Source of the DNA: Castanea sativa | Lineage: Eukaryota > Streptophyta > Magnoliopsida > Fagales > Fagaceae | Direction: 5' to 3' | NCBI RefSeq assembly: GCF_040712315.1 | Contig: NC_134023.1 | Span: forward strand, 63,937,257 to 64,001,256 | DNA: 64,000 bases | Part shown: positions 23,685-35,400 of the stretch, one piece after another | Layout of the letters: the number at the start of each line of letters is the position of its first letter | Numbering within the stretch: the stretch's first letter is position 1 | Program-made: the position numbers and the translations under genes | The notes under the pieces: model-generated | The model's database searches: none | Told to the model about the DNA's origin: nothing | The model's input: the letters and a program-made list of their open reading frames with translations, nothing else

Positions 23685-24730
23685 AAATATGAGTTTCATG
23701 AGCTGTTAAATCCTGACGGAGGAGATTAATAGTTTCTTCATTTGTTGCCTTTTCAAGCACAAGGCCACTAGGTGTATGATAACATCATTAGTCGACTGAA
23801 GAAGAAACAAAACACATTTGAGCAAAACAATTTGACTCACCGGATTTGAGCCTCCAAGTCGCCAACCTTTGTCATGTAATCTCGCTTAAGCAAATCCATA
23901 GACTTCTTGTGTTCCTGCTCATATTTACAAGGATTCAACTGTAATGACTATTATTTAATCAGACAGATTTTCAAGTACACCCGATAGAACTTGTGATCAG
24001 AGATTCTCATTTTCCCTGTTAGGGTTTTAACATATATAACGCTATTCAAGCCGCATTTCAAACAATAATGAATGTAGGCGAAGGAAAAAGATATTTATTA
24101 TGAATTAAGGGGTCCATTTGGTTAGGCGTTTTGGGAGTTAAAAAAAAAAGTTTTTAAAACTCAAAACTCTGTTTTGCAACCACAACTCTTCCTCATAGCT
24201 TTTTTTACAATCACTTATATTAAATTCAAAATGTTTTCCAACTTCTTATTTGCTCATGTTCATGTGGAGGGATGAAAAGAAAGTTGAAAAAGAGACGAAC
24301 CTGGTCAGCAAGATTATGTAGAGATTCTGATTGCAGTCTGGTCAGCCGCTCATTCTCTGCAATGTACATATATATATATATAGTGCTTCAATTGACTTTA
24401 GAAGATTTTTTTAATTTAAATTGTTTATTGAGGAATATAACAAACACAAAGCAGTAAAAGAATGGAAATCCTATTTGACCTTGGCGGAGAGAATGAGAAG
24501 TGAATTGGAGGGCTTCTCGGATTTTGAGCTCAGCGTTGGAGTTGGAGTTGGATTTGAGCAACTCTATTTCCGTAATGGCATTCTCCTGAATTAAAGATTA
24601 TTAACAATTACTAACAATTACCAATTGTTTCTCTATATGATATATTACACCATACGGTTACCTGGTAGATGAGATCGAAATTGGGGAGCAGCACTGACTC
24701 CATTTCTTCCTCATTGCTGCTTCCCTCCAT
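23685..24730 (-). pseudogene. At-4/1-like pseudogene, copy B (3'-truncated)
   Basis: Matches the 5' part of the gene at 46,414-48,625. Exon 1 (24,730-24,662) starts MEGSSNEEEMESVLLPNFD. Exon 2 is 24,585-24,480, with 6 nt missing near its start and one extra AAC-TCC unit. Exon 3 is 24,356-24,301 (ENERLTRLQSESLHNLADQ). Exon 4 keeps only its first bases near 24,050 and its acceptor is damaged. Exon 5 is 23,914-23,841 and exon 6 starts at 23,767 and breaks off near 23,685. Exons 7 and 8 are absent. It cannot encode a full protein. Its upstream flank (24,815-25,000) also occurs at 26,820-27,000. Confidence 0.85.
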
Positions 24731-24799
24731 TTTTCTATTTCTCAGTTGTGTCGCATTGCCGAGAGAGAAGTGAAAGGAATAGGAAGCTTCAAGCTCTTA

Positions 24800-25005
24800 A
24801 AGACAAAAAATCAACTTTCTACTGACCAGACAAAGCACTAGCGCTGCTTCTCCTGGCTATTCAAAGATCACAAAAAAGCAATAGTTAAGGTCAATAAAAA
24901 AAAGAATCACCGGATCATAGTAAATTAAGTTGACAGATAGCGGAGTACCTGAGAAGAAGTTGGATATATTGTACCTGAGAAAAATACATATCCTTAGCCC
25001 CGTTA
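24800..25005. repeat. Duplicate of 26,815-27,005
   Basis: The two segments share GACCAGACAAAGCACTAGCG, CACCGGATCATAGTAAATTA and GAGAAGAAGTTGGATATATT in the same order. Each sits directly upstream (in minus-strand sense) of an At-4/1-like first exon, so gene start and flank were copied together. Confidence 0.85.
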
Positions 25006-25129
25006 CCACCAAACATATTTTGGATAAAAATAAGGGTATCACCAAATGTGACAACAATACATATAACCGTACTTTTGTCATATTTGGTAGTTCTCATATT
25101 TTTTACTTACATTTGATGGTTTCAACATC

Positions 25130-26385
25130 ACATTATGCAATACCAATAGATATGCCACAGATTCTGTTCATTTTGCTACTTTCATTGGACTGAAAACAAA
25201 ACATCCAATAAACTAAACTAAGCAAGATGAGAAGTCCTATTCCACCAATAATATTAGAGAAATTCTCCATTGTTCCAATGCTTACAACGCTCGTACTAGT
25301 CACCAACAAAAGGAATTATGGGATAATCATCAGGTGGAATGTTGTAAAAGCCTCAATTTTGTGAGAACTAGAACCCTGCATGGTCCACAATAAGAACCAA
25401 TAAATCATCAGTAAGTTTGTGGAATATACTCAGTCAAGTATACCAAACAATTACCAATGAAAACATACCTGCATAATCGCACGAAACTCTGCTTTAAGAA
25501 ATTTGATAACTTTAGCAGACCTAACAAAGCTCTGTGCTGATCTTGGTACTTCAAAAGAACATCTAAGTGAAGCTCTTGCAGACAAGGGAAAGCTATAATT
25601 CTTCAACTCTGATAGAACACCATTCCTCCCATGCAGACATCCAACTACACTTTAATATTTCAAGAGATAGAAACCGCTGAGCAGCAAGAGAATTGTTCCC
25701 ATAAAACTCAGGACCAACAGCCACTAGTTCATCAAAACCTTCAATGGAAAAGTGTTTCAAGGAAGGTAGTTTCCCAAAGGGTAGCAAGATTCAGAAATTT
25801 TTACAATTTTGAAAGCTTACAGATACAATATTGCAGAATGAATCATCTCCTAACCAACCTCGAAATCTTGTGCCACCATAATTATGGATCTGCAGCCTAT
25901 TCAAGTTTGTATGAGGCACAAGCTTCTGAAGTACATCCTTTGTGCAACCCGAGGGCCATCCATTCAACAGTGCTTTCTGCAATATTCCAACTGCACTTCA
26001 CATAGCCAGATTCTGTCTGACATTAAGTCAAAAGCTGCAGACATTCAACAAACACAATTATTGCCAGTTGGTTTTATCCTGAAAAGAAAAATAAATAAAC
26101 TTTGTTCATTAGGCCCTACATTAACCTTGGATTTCTTGTATACAGAGCTTTCAATATCACTGCAACAAGAATCATCATTGGGGCTTCAAACTTGTACAGA
26201 AGATATGAGTCAGTTTCCTGCAAAGGGTTGACAAGAAATGTAGGCATAAAATGAGACAGGGCAAAGTTCAAGCATTTCCAGTATACAATGATCACTCATT
26301 GACCTCTATGAACAGACAAAGCTCTAGCATTGCTGCTACCAGTTATGCAATGATCACTAAAAGACATAAGTTGAAGTTGATAATT
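25130..26385. repeat. Segmental duplicate of 42,110-43,345
   Basis: About 1.25 kb occurs twice with the same order of features: a 3'-flank-like region, a truncated CNL LRR piece, then a shared upstream part ending at a common CATAAGTTGAAGTTGATAAT edge. The left portion also matches the 3' flank of CNL-2 (about 59,400-59,720). The unit is therefore a CNL-2-type 3' end, with an internal deletion, copied at two places. Confidence 0.85.
25565..25985 (-). pseudogene. CNL LRR fragment (CNL-2-like)
   Basis: Minus-strand frames match the LRR segment of CNL-2 at about 61,035-61,440: PHTNLNRLQIHNYGGTRF, the WLGDDSFCNIVSVSFQNC repeat, LPSLKHFSIEGFDELVAVG and SLEILKCSWMSAWEEW. Small indels break the frame (two overlapping frames, 25,593-25,787 and 25,791-25,982). 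Downstream it jumps at CTTCAAAAGAACAT directly into sequence that lies beyond the stop codon of CNL-2. It is a relic without NB-ARC. Confidence 0.9.
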
Positions 26386-26470
26386 TAGATTTTTTTTTTT
26401 TTTGATTTAAATTGTTTATTGAGGCAATATAACAAACACAAAGAAGTAAAAGAATGAAATCATATTTGAC

Positions 26471-26721
26471 CTTGTTAGAGAGAATGAGAAGCGAATTGGA
26501 GGGCTTCTCGGATTTTGAGCTCAGCAATAGAATTGGATTTGAGCAACTTTATCTCCGTAAAGGCATTCTTGAAATCCTGAATTAAGATTATTAACAATTA
26601 CTACTACTATTACTATTTTTTTTTTATCTAATATATTATACCATACGGTTACCTGGTACATGATATCGAAATTGGGGAGCACTACCGGCTCCATTTCTTC
26701 CTCATTGCTGCTTCCCTCCAT
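26471..26721 (-). pseudogene. At-4/1-like pseudogene, copy C (exons 1-2)
   Basis: Exon 1 (26,721-26,653) begins MEGSSNEEEMEPVVLPNFD and has a GT donor; exon 2 is 26,576-26,471. Exon 2 ends SHSL followed by TAA, a premature stop at the place where the other copies read RQ. Homology runs a little past the donor and ends near 26,390, so exons 3-8 are missing. It lies between CNL-1 and the CNL fragment, all on the same strand. Confidence 0.85.
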
Positions 26722-26736
26722 TTTTCTATTCTCTCA

Positions 26737-26737
<1 letters not shown>

Positions 26738-26780
<43 letters not shown>
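26738..26780. repeat. (GA)n microsatellite upstream of copy C
   Basis: About 21 GA units just upstream of the copy C ATG (minus strand sense), absent at the same place in copies A and B. Confidence 0.9.
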
Positions 26781-26781
<1 letters not shown>

Positions 26782-27034
26782 ACTGTTGAAGTGAAAGGGA
26801 ATAGGTTACAATCCAAATTCTTGACTTTCTACCGACCAGACAAAGCACTAGCGCTGCTTCTCCTGGTTATTCAAAGATAAAAAAAAAAATTTAAAAAAAA
26901 AAGCATTAGTTAAGGTCAATAAAAAACAAAAAAAAGAATCACCGGATCATAGTAAATTAAAATAGCGGAGTACCTGAGAAGAAGTTGGATATATTGAACA
27001 GCTGGGGTTCCTGTAGAAATTAAGCCCTTCAGAT

Positions 27035-30000
27035 TTAGATCACTTTTCCATCAATTTTGATGACTGGTACGTGAGCTTTCTTGGACCAGTCTTCCCCTTT
27101 CTCCCTTAGGCACCGATTTTTCAGCAATGGACATTTTTTGACATGCAGGAAAGATAGAGATGTTGGAAGACCCTCTTCTGGCATGGAATGAAGATTCGGG
27201 CAGCAGCCAATCCCCAATTTTTTTAGTGCAATAAGATAAAGCTCATCACCATTCAGAGATTTCAAAAGAGGATTATTCCAAATCTCAAGGGATGTAAGAG
27301 ACGAGGGCAGCAGCTCCCTCTCTGGAAAGGATTCTGAAATTTCAAATTTACCCCTGATACAGAAGCTTTCAAGAGATGGCAATCCTTGCAAACCCCAACC
27401 CAAGCGGTTGGCGATAAGTTTTTCACAATGATAGATATCAAGCGAATTTAATCCTGGTGGCAACCCCCCGTCTGGAAATGACTCAAGTTCTGGACAAAAA
27501 CGTATACTCAAATCCTGAAGAGATGGGAGCAGGGTGTGCATCTGGCCTGGCAGCGCCTTCAAATTAATACAGTTATAAACACGGAACCAGGTCAGGTTGG
27601 GGGCAGGTAGTCCCTCTTCAGGCAAGGATACAAAATTGGAACAGTTACTGATTTGTAAGCTTCTGAGACATAAGCGATGCTGAAGCGGTCCTTGATTTGC
27701 AGATGAAAAAGAACGAAGATGCTGACATCCGTGGATATCAAGATGATTCAGCTTTGGAAATAATTCTAATGGAAAGCAGACAAAAGAATCGAAACTGCTT
27801 CTTATGCATAAACTCTCGAGGGATGGATAGCATTGGTGCATCGGAAACACTAATTTCCCACAGCTCTTGACACTAAGTGATTTTAGTGTATCGGCTTCGC
27901 CCATACTAGGAAGCAACCTGAGAGATGGACAATCAGACACATCTAACTCTTTAAGACAGTGGTTGTTACCGATAGGTTAAGGACACCAAGGCATCATACC
28001 CGCTAATTGTGAACTTTAGCACTTGAGGTGGTAACTCATTCAACACCACCTTATTGCAATACTGTAACTTCAATTCATGGATGACTGGTACACGTGGAAG
28101 TGAAGCAACAAGCTGCTGACACTTTTCAATCACAAGTGTCTTCAAAGAAAAAAGGCTGTCCGGAAGACCCTTAGTCAGGTTACAACAATTTTGTATATAA
28201 AGCCGTTGAAGACCAGAGAAAGCTACTACACCTCCATCGTCATCTCTGAAAGGAAGCCATTCCTGCAATTGCAACATGTTCTTGAAGCGCAAAGTTTTTA
28301 GCGATGCAAATGGCTTGCTTTTAGAATCATCAGTCCCATAAAACTCTGAACCTATAGTCACTACTCCATCTAACCCCACAATAGAGAGGGACTCCAGAGA
28401 GGGAAGTTCACCGAATGGTGGCAAGAAGAGGCAATACTTACAATTATGAATTTGGACCGATACCATATTACAGGATGCGGGTCCTAACCAGTCTGAAAAT
28501 ACTGTGCCACCATAATTTTCAATGGTAAGCTTTCTCAGGTTCGCATGAGGTTGCAAGTGGTCTAGTATATCTCGATCTTTTTTGGAGTCATTTGTATCCC
28601 CACCCCACTTTAATATCAATTCATTAAGTTGCAACTTATCCTTCAAATTGGCCTCTAAAGCATCTCTAGCATCAACAACATTTTCCAACTTCAAAACAGA
28701 AAGGCTTCCCTTAAGTTGTCGGAGCTCCCTCAACTCTTTGATGCTAGAGCCACCCTTTTTGCCCAAAATAAAAGAAGTTAATGTTTGTAGACTTTTCAAT
28801 TTACCCATTAGCAGTGGCATTTCTATCAAGTTTGTTCCACTAATATCAAGATGACGCAAGTTAATTAGCCATCCCATGTTGGCAGGCAACTCAGTGAGAA
28901 AACGACAACATGACAACAACATAGTTTGTAAATTGTATAGAGTACACACAGATTCACGTAATACTTCAATTGCAGTGTGAGAAATGTCCAAATATCTTAA
29001 CTGTTTCAAATTGCAAATCGAGTCTGGCAATACTGTCAAATTCCAGTAATGAGATAGAGATAGTACCCTTAAGCTTCTTAGTTCGGGTAACAAGTGGAGT
29101 ACGACTTTAGTACTCAAGCAGCCAGATTGTGTTGACAGATTTGAAGGTAAAAAGCTTCGCAAATCCTTCACTCCATGAAAGGCTTCAAATTTCTCATAGG
29201 CATCAAATTTGGTTCTAGAATATGAAAAGTAGCGAGTCTTTCCTGACAAGCCATATGAATTTTCAGCCTCCATTCTAAAACAAAACTCTCCAGAGACAAA
29301 GAGAGCTAAATCATTCAAAAGATCATGCATAACATAGTATTGATTCCTACTACTTGACCGCTGAAAGAAAGACCTGGATGCTAGATCGTTGAAGTACTCA
29401 ACACCTACTTCTTCCAAATTCTCTCTTTTAGGATGCTGCAGAAAGTCTTCTGCCATCCATAAGAGCACTAATTCCTCCTTTTTAAATCTGAAATTTTTAG
29501 GAAATATTGAACAATATGCAAAGCATGGCTTTAGATGTGAAGGTAAATAATGGTAACTCAATCTAAGAGCTGGAAGAATATTGCTTTCACAATCTGAGAA
29601 ATTCCATATATTGCTCTCCAATATCTTAACCCATTCCTTAGGATCCAACTTCAGCCGTAGGAGTCCACCGAGAGTTTTTGCCGCTAAAGGCAAGCCATTG
29701 CACTTTTTCACTATCTCCTTCCCAATAAGTTCTAAGTTTGGATATGCCGTAGATTCTCTGTTGCCAAATGCATGTTTTGCAAATAATAACCAACAATCTT
29801 CATCCGTTAATGGCTTTAGATGATAAATTCTTACAGTGCGTGCAATTGACGCAGCAGTTTCATTACGTGTTGTTAAGATTACCTTACTTCCTTTAGCCCC
29901 AGATTTGAATGGGGTTCGTAAGACCTCCCAATCCAAGTAATTCTCATTCCAAATATCATCTAACACAATCAGAAATTTCTTTCCTACAAGACTGTTGTTC

Positions 30001-30788
30001 AACCTAACTTGGAGTAGGTCTAGGTCGTTAGTATCACTCGTTGAGGAAGTCACTGCCTCAAGAATAGTTTTAGTGATCCTAAGTACATCAAATTCTTGAG
30101 AAACACAAACCCATGCTCTGACATCAAAACGTTCCGTCACCCACTCCTTGTTGTATACTAGCTGAGCAAGGGTGGTCTTGCCTATACCACCCATGCCCAC
30201 TATGGGAATAACACTTATGTTATCCCCACTGCCAGCATCTGCTAGCAACAATTCAATTATTGCCTCCGAATCTCCCTCTCTACCGTATACAGCAGATTCT
30301 TCTACCAAAGACGTCGTTGGCCTTTTTGGTGAAGGTTTCTCACCACCACTACTTTCTTTAAGACCAAGGAGGTCTCTTTGCTTTGCAAGAAATTTTAGTC
30401 TGCCTAAAATCTCTTCTATTCTAAGTTCTATTTGCTTGTAAGAAGTCAAGTTGAAGAGTTGTACCTTACTCTTCAGTTCCGCTTCCAACTTCTTGCGCGA
30501 GACAACAGTCTCAATCTCATCCAGCAAGTCCTGAGCTTGATACGCAGCATCTTTAATTTCGTTAACCCACCCTTTGACAACTGGGTTATTCATCTGCTTC
30601 TCCTCCGCATCATTGAGGACTGCATTGAGAAATAATAATGAAGTCTTCAACCTCATCAGTGGTTCTTTACTCAGCTTCCATTGGCTGAAAAACTCTAGTA
30701 CTTCATGCGATGCCATCCTGTCAATCCTGACAAACAAAACCTGGAGAATAGCAGAGAGAAATGCTTCTCCAACCATAGCCCCAGCCAT
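27035..30788 (-). CDS. CNL-1: RPP13-like-1 type NLR, frameshifted in LRR
   Basis: Intracellular immune receptor of the coiled-coil NLR class, expected to sense pathogen effectors and trigger a hypersensitive response. The start is the ATG at 30,788 (MAGAMVGEAFLSAIL) in good context (CAAACAATGG); the open frame extends upstream to 30,878 without an ATG. From that ATG: coiled coil ~1-150 with DAAYQAQDLLDEI; P-loop GMGGIGKTT 198-206; RNBS-A FDVRAWVCVS; kinase-2 FLIVLDDIW 272-280; RNBS-B SKVILTTRNE 301-310; GLPLA 365-369; CFAYCSIFP 422-430; MHD 487-489; then LRRs. The Trp ending kinase-2 marks the CNL class. No intron is needed. Frame is lost near 27,977 by one extra base relative to the relic at 44,385, giving a stop at 27,966-27,968; the LRR end continues in another frame to 27,035. 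With the shift it totals about 1,250 residues, the usual family length. It is a recent pseudogene, a sequencing error, or a truncated receptor. Confidence 0.9.
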
Positions 30789-30796
30789 TGTTTGAA

Positions 30797-31024
30797 GGAA
30801 ATAATGGAGAAGTGACTGAGGACAATGGAGTAAAAATCGAATGGTCAAGAGCTTTGAGGATTTTTTGTTTGTTTGCAAAGGAAAGAATTAAAGGAAATAA
30901 CAGTGAAGTGAACGGAGTACAAAATGGAATGGTCAAAAGCTCTGAGGATTTTTGTTTGTTTGCAAAGGAAAGAACGGAAGGAAATAACAGGAAAGTGATT
31001 GAGAACAGTGGAGTACAAATGGAT
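30797..31024. repeat. Tandem repeat upstream of CNL-1, third copy split
   Basis: Three copies of an 87-96-bp unit start with GGAAATAA at 30,797, 30,893 and 30,980. Units share GGAGTACAAA/TAAAAAT, ATGGTCAA-AGCT-TGAGGATTTTT and TTTGTTTGCAAAGGAAAGAA. The third copy is cut after 45 bp by the copia insertion and seems to resume after it at 35,816 (TGGTCTAGATCTTGAG). The array lies in the 5' leader or proximal promoter of CNL-1. Any regulatory role is inference. Confidence 0.8.
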
Positions 31025-31340
31025 TGTTAAGATTTAAATGTTTTATTTTATAATATTTATTAGAAGTATCTTTAGATATTTGGTAGTTTGACTAAGTCTT
31101 TAGATATTTGTTATTTGATCTCAGCCAGATTTCATGCTGAGAAAGTGTCTCACGTTGCTGTCCTAGTCTTTAGGAATTCAATAGTTTGTTTTATTTGTTT
31201 CCTAGTTAATAGCAGTTGGTTTATAATGCCTATTTTCATGTGTTTTCAGTTCTATTGTAAAGCCTATTTATAGGCTCTTTCTTTATCAATAAAAATGTGA
31301 GAGTTTTACCATTCATATACGTCTCTTTTATTCTGTATCA
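31025..31340 (+). repeat. 5' LTR of copia element
   Basis: Begins TGTTAAG and ends TGTATCA. It contains a TATA-like CTATTTATAGG (about 31,262) and an AATAAA signal (31,288). It differs from the 3' LTR by two substitutions (about 31,205-31,215), showing recent insertion. Confidence 0.97.
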
Positions 31341-31395
31341 GTGGTATCAGAGCCCAATAGAAAAGCAAGAGAGACAGAGTCCCCAAACAGTATTG

Positions 31396-32415
31396 ATGGC
31401 TTCAGATTCAAATTTTGTGCAAGCGGCAATCCCACGTTTTGATGGTCACTATGACCATTGGAGTATGCTAATGGAGAATTTTCTACGGTCCAAAGAGTAT
31501 TGGCCAATTGTTGAATCTGGAATTCAAGCACCAGCACCAAATACAGTCTTGACAGATGCCCAGAAAACAGAGTTGGAAGGGAGAAAGCTCAAAGATTTGA
31601 AGGCAAAAAATTATCTTTTCCAGGCAATTGATCGTCCCATCTTGGAAACAATTCTTAGCAAAGAAACTTCCAAAGATATTTGGGATTCCATGCAGAAGAA
31701 ATATGAAGGCTCTGCTAGAGTGAAGCGTGCACAGCTTCAAGCTTTGAGAAGAAATTTTGAGACTTTACAAATGAAGGATGGAGAATCTGTCACCAGCTAC
31801 TGTGCCAGGACTATGGAGATTAGCAACAAAATGCGCTTTCATGGTGAGAAGATGGAAGATGTCACCATTGTTGAAAAGATATTGCGTTCCCTGACACCAA
31901 AGTTTGATTATGTGGTGTGTTCCATTGAAGAATCGAAAGACATAGATGCATTTTCTCTTGATGAACTACAGAGCTCCTTGCTGGTCCATGAACAGAAGAT
32001 GAACCGAAGTTCAACTTCAGAGGAGCAAGCTTTAAAGGCTTCTACCTCTACTCATTTCTCAAACTCTAGAGGAAGGGGTAGAGGTAGAGGTAGAGGTAGA
32101 TGAAAGGGAGATCGTGGCAATAGAGATGGCAGCAGGCATTTCAAAGCCGATGATGGTCAATTTCAGGGCAAAGGCAGAGGACGAGATCAACATTTTGACA
32201 AATCCAAGGTAGAGTGCTTTAGATGTCATAAATTTGGACACTATCATTCTGAATGTTACACTAGGTTGCCTACAGACAAAGAAAAGGAACCACAATCGAA
32301 TTTTGCTGAAAAGAAGGAAGTGGAAACTTTGTTAATGGCTGTTCAAGCTAATCAGGAACCTGAATCTGATGTTTGGTATGTTGATACGGGCTGCAGTAAC
32401 CACGTGTGGAAGTAA
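31396..32415 (+). pseudogene. Copia gag and protease start, with internal stop
   Basis: The gag ATG is at 31,396 (MASDSNFVQAAIPRFDGHYD), a UBN2-type copia gag. The frame meets TGA at 32,101-32,103 within an Arg-Gly repeat; the same frame continues after it through a CCHC zinc knuckle (32,215-32,256, CX2CX4HX4C) that binds the element's RNA, and reaches the aspartic protease motif DTGCSNH (32,383-32,403). It ends at TAA (32,413-32,415) because of a small deletion just after that motif. The 5' extension of the open frame to 31,297 runs into the LTR and is not coding. Confidence 0.9.
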
Positions 32416-35400
32416 GTCTTCTTTTTCTTATTTAAATGAATGCTTTCGTTCTACAGTAAGTTTTGGTGATTGTTCCACTGTGAAAGTGATTGGAAAAGGT
32501 GATATAAAGATAAGAACCAAGAATGGTTTTGTAGAAACAATTTCTAATGTCTTTTACGTTCCTGACTTGAAAAGCAATTTGTTAAGTGCTGGCCAATTGC
32601 AAGAAAAGGGTTATGTAATCACTTTTCAAAAGGGTGTTTGTGAGATTTATGATCCTACTAGAGGAGCCATTGCTGTTGTGCAAATGAGTTCAAACAGGTT
32701 GTTTCCATTGAAGATTACAAGTGTGCAATCTTGTTTAGTAGCCGAAGTAAAGGATTCTTCTTGGTTGTGGCATTTTCGTTATGGCCACTTGAGTTTTGGT
32801 GGATTGAAGACCCTCCAACAAAAGAACATGGTTACGGGACTTCCTCAAATTACAACATCTTCTCAAGTTTGTGAAGAATGTGTTGTTAGCAAACAACACC
32901 GTAATCAATTCCCACAAGGAAAATCTTGGAGAGCGAAGAAAGCATTGGAGCTTGTTCATTCTGACATTTGTGGACCGATAACACCATGTTCTAATGGAGG
33001 TAAAAGATACTTAATTACCTTCATTGATGATTATACTCGAAAAACTTGGGTTTATTTTTTACAGGAAAAATCAGAAGCTTTTTGTGCATTTAAAAGTTTC
33101 AAGGCTAGTGTGGAAAATGAAACAGGAAACACCATTAAGACCCTTCGAACAGATCGTGGTGGAGAATATTGCTCAACCAAATTTGAAGTTTTTTGTGAAG
33201 ATCATGGCATTCGAAGAGAGCTGACAGCAGCTTATACACCCCAACAAAATGGTGTATCAGAGAGGAAAAACAGAACCATCCTCAATATGGTGAGAAGCTT
33301 GTTGACAAGAGGGAGAATTCCAAAATCCTTTTGGCCTGAAGCTGTAAATTGGAGTATTCACATCTTGAACAGAAGTCCTACATTTGCTGTTCAAAATATG
33401 ACACCAGAGGAAGCATGGAGCGGAAGGAAACCTGTTGTAGATCATTTTTGGATTTTTGGGTGTATTGCCTATGCCCATATTCCAGATGAGAAAAGGAGGA
33501 AGCTAGATAACAAGGGAGAAAAATGCATTTTTCTTGGTGTTAGTGATAAGTCAAAGGCTTATAAACTATACAATCCTAGCACCATGAAAATTGTCATCAG
33601 TCGTGATGTGGTGTTTGATGAAGAAGGCACCTGGTCATGGAATCAAAATGGTGTTAAAGAAAGTATTCCAGCAGATTTTGATGATGAAGAGAAAGGGCAG
33701 CAGCCTATGGAGAATGAGCAAGAAGAGGAAGTCACTCAAAATGCTCCAATAGCTGATCAAAGCTCACTTACAACTGAATCACAAAGGCCTCAACGTGTTC
33801 GAAAAAGACCAGCATGGATGTATGATTATGATGTAACTGGAATTGATCAATCTGAAGACCCACTCATTCACTTTGCTCTGTTTTCAGATTGTGATCCTAC
33901 CAATTTTGAAGCGGCTGTCATAGAACCAAAATGGAGAAAGGCTATGGATGCTGAAATTTCAGCCATTGAAAGAAATGATACATGGGAGCTATGTGATCTT
34001 CCAAAAGGGCAGAAGACAATTGGTGTAAAGTGGGTTTACAAGACAAAACTGAAGGAGAATGGTGAGGTTGACAAGCACAAGGCACGTTTGGTAGCTAAGG
34101 GCTACAAGCAGGAGTTTGGTGTTGATTATAAAGAAGTTTTTGCTCCGGTTGCAAGGCATGATACAATCAGATTGGTGATTGCTATGGCAGCTCAGAACTC
34201 ATGGCCTATCTTCCAGTTGGACGTGAAATCAGCATTCCTCCATGGAGATTTGAAAGAAGAGGTATTTATTGATCAACCTCCTGGTTATGTAAAACTTGAC
34301 AATGAGCATAAAGTGTATAAGTTAAAGAAAGCTCTATATGGATTAAAACAAGCTCCACGGGCTTGGTATAATCGTATAGAAACTTATTTTTTGAAGGAAG
34401 GTTTTCAAAAATGTCCTTACGAATGTACACTTTTTATAAAAATTGAAGATGGAGGAAAGATGCTCATTGTTTGCTTATATGTAGATGATCTAATCTATAC
34501 TGGAAATAATACAACCATGTTTGAAAGCTTTAAGAAATCTATGATGGTTGAATTTGAAATGTCTGATCTTGGTATGTTGCATTACTTCCTTGGCATAGAA
34601 GTAGTGCAATCAATTAATGGGATCTTTATTTCTCAAAAGAAGTATGTGCAAGATGTTTTGGACAGGTTTCAGATGAAGGATTGCAATCCTGTAAGCACTC
34701 CAACTGAGTTTGGCTTGAAGCTAAACAAAGATCATGAAGGAAAGAAGGTGGACAGTACACTTTACAAGCAAATTGTTGGCAGTTTAATGTATTTAACTGC
34801 AACAAGGCCAGACATAATGTATTCTGTGAGTTTAATAAGTAGATATATGGAGAATCCAACAGAAATACACTTGTTAGCTGCCAAGAGAATCCTTCGTTAC
34901 TTGCAAGGAACTAGAGATTTTGGGTTGTTCTACAAGAAGGGTGAAAAGTTAGAATTGTTTGGGTTTACTGACAGCGATTATGCAGGAGATCAAGATGATA
35001 GAAGGAGCACTTCGGGCTATGTTTTTATGTTGGGCACAGGGGCTGTATCGTGGTCTTCTAAAAAGCAACAAATTGTCTCCTTGTCAACTACAGAAGCTGA
35101 ATTTATTGCTGCAACAGCTTGTGCTTGTCAAGCTATCTGGTTGAGAAGAATTCTTGAAGAGCTACAATTCAAGCAAGTTGAATCTACTACAGTTTTTTGT
35201 GACAACAACTCAGCAATCAAACTCTCTAAGAATCCTGTCCTACACGGAAGAAGCAAACACATTGATGTGAAATATTATTTTTTAAGAGACCTCAGCAATG
35301 ATGGAACAATCAAATTGGTTTATTGTCGAAGTGAAGACCAGGTTGCAGATATACAGACCAAGCCTCTCAAGTTGGCTACATTTGTGAAGTTGCGTGGTCT

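Noticed and set aside
30789..30878. Thirty extra residues at the N-terminus of CNL-1
   Set aside because: The frame opens at TTG, not ATG; the first ATG at 30,788 has good context and begins the usual MA...GEAFLSA start. The upstream part lies in the tandem repeat.
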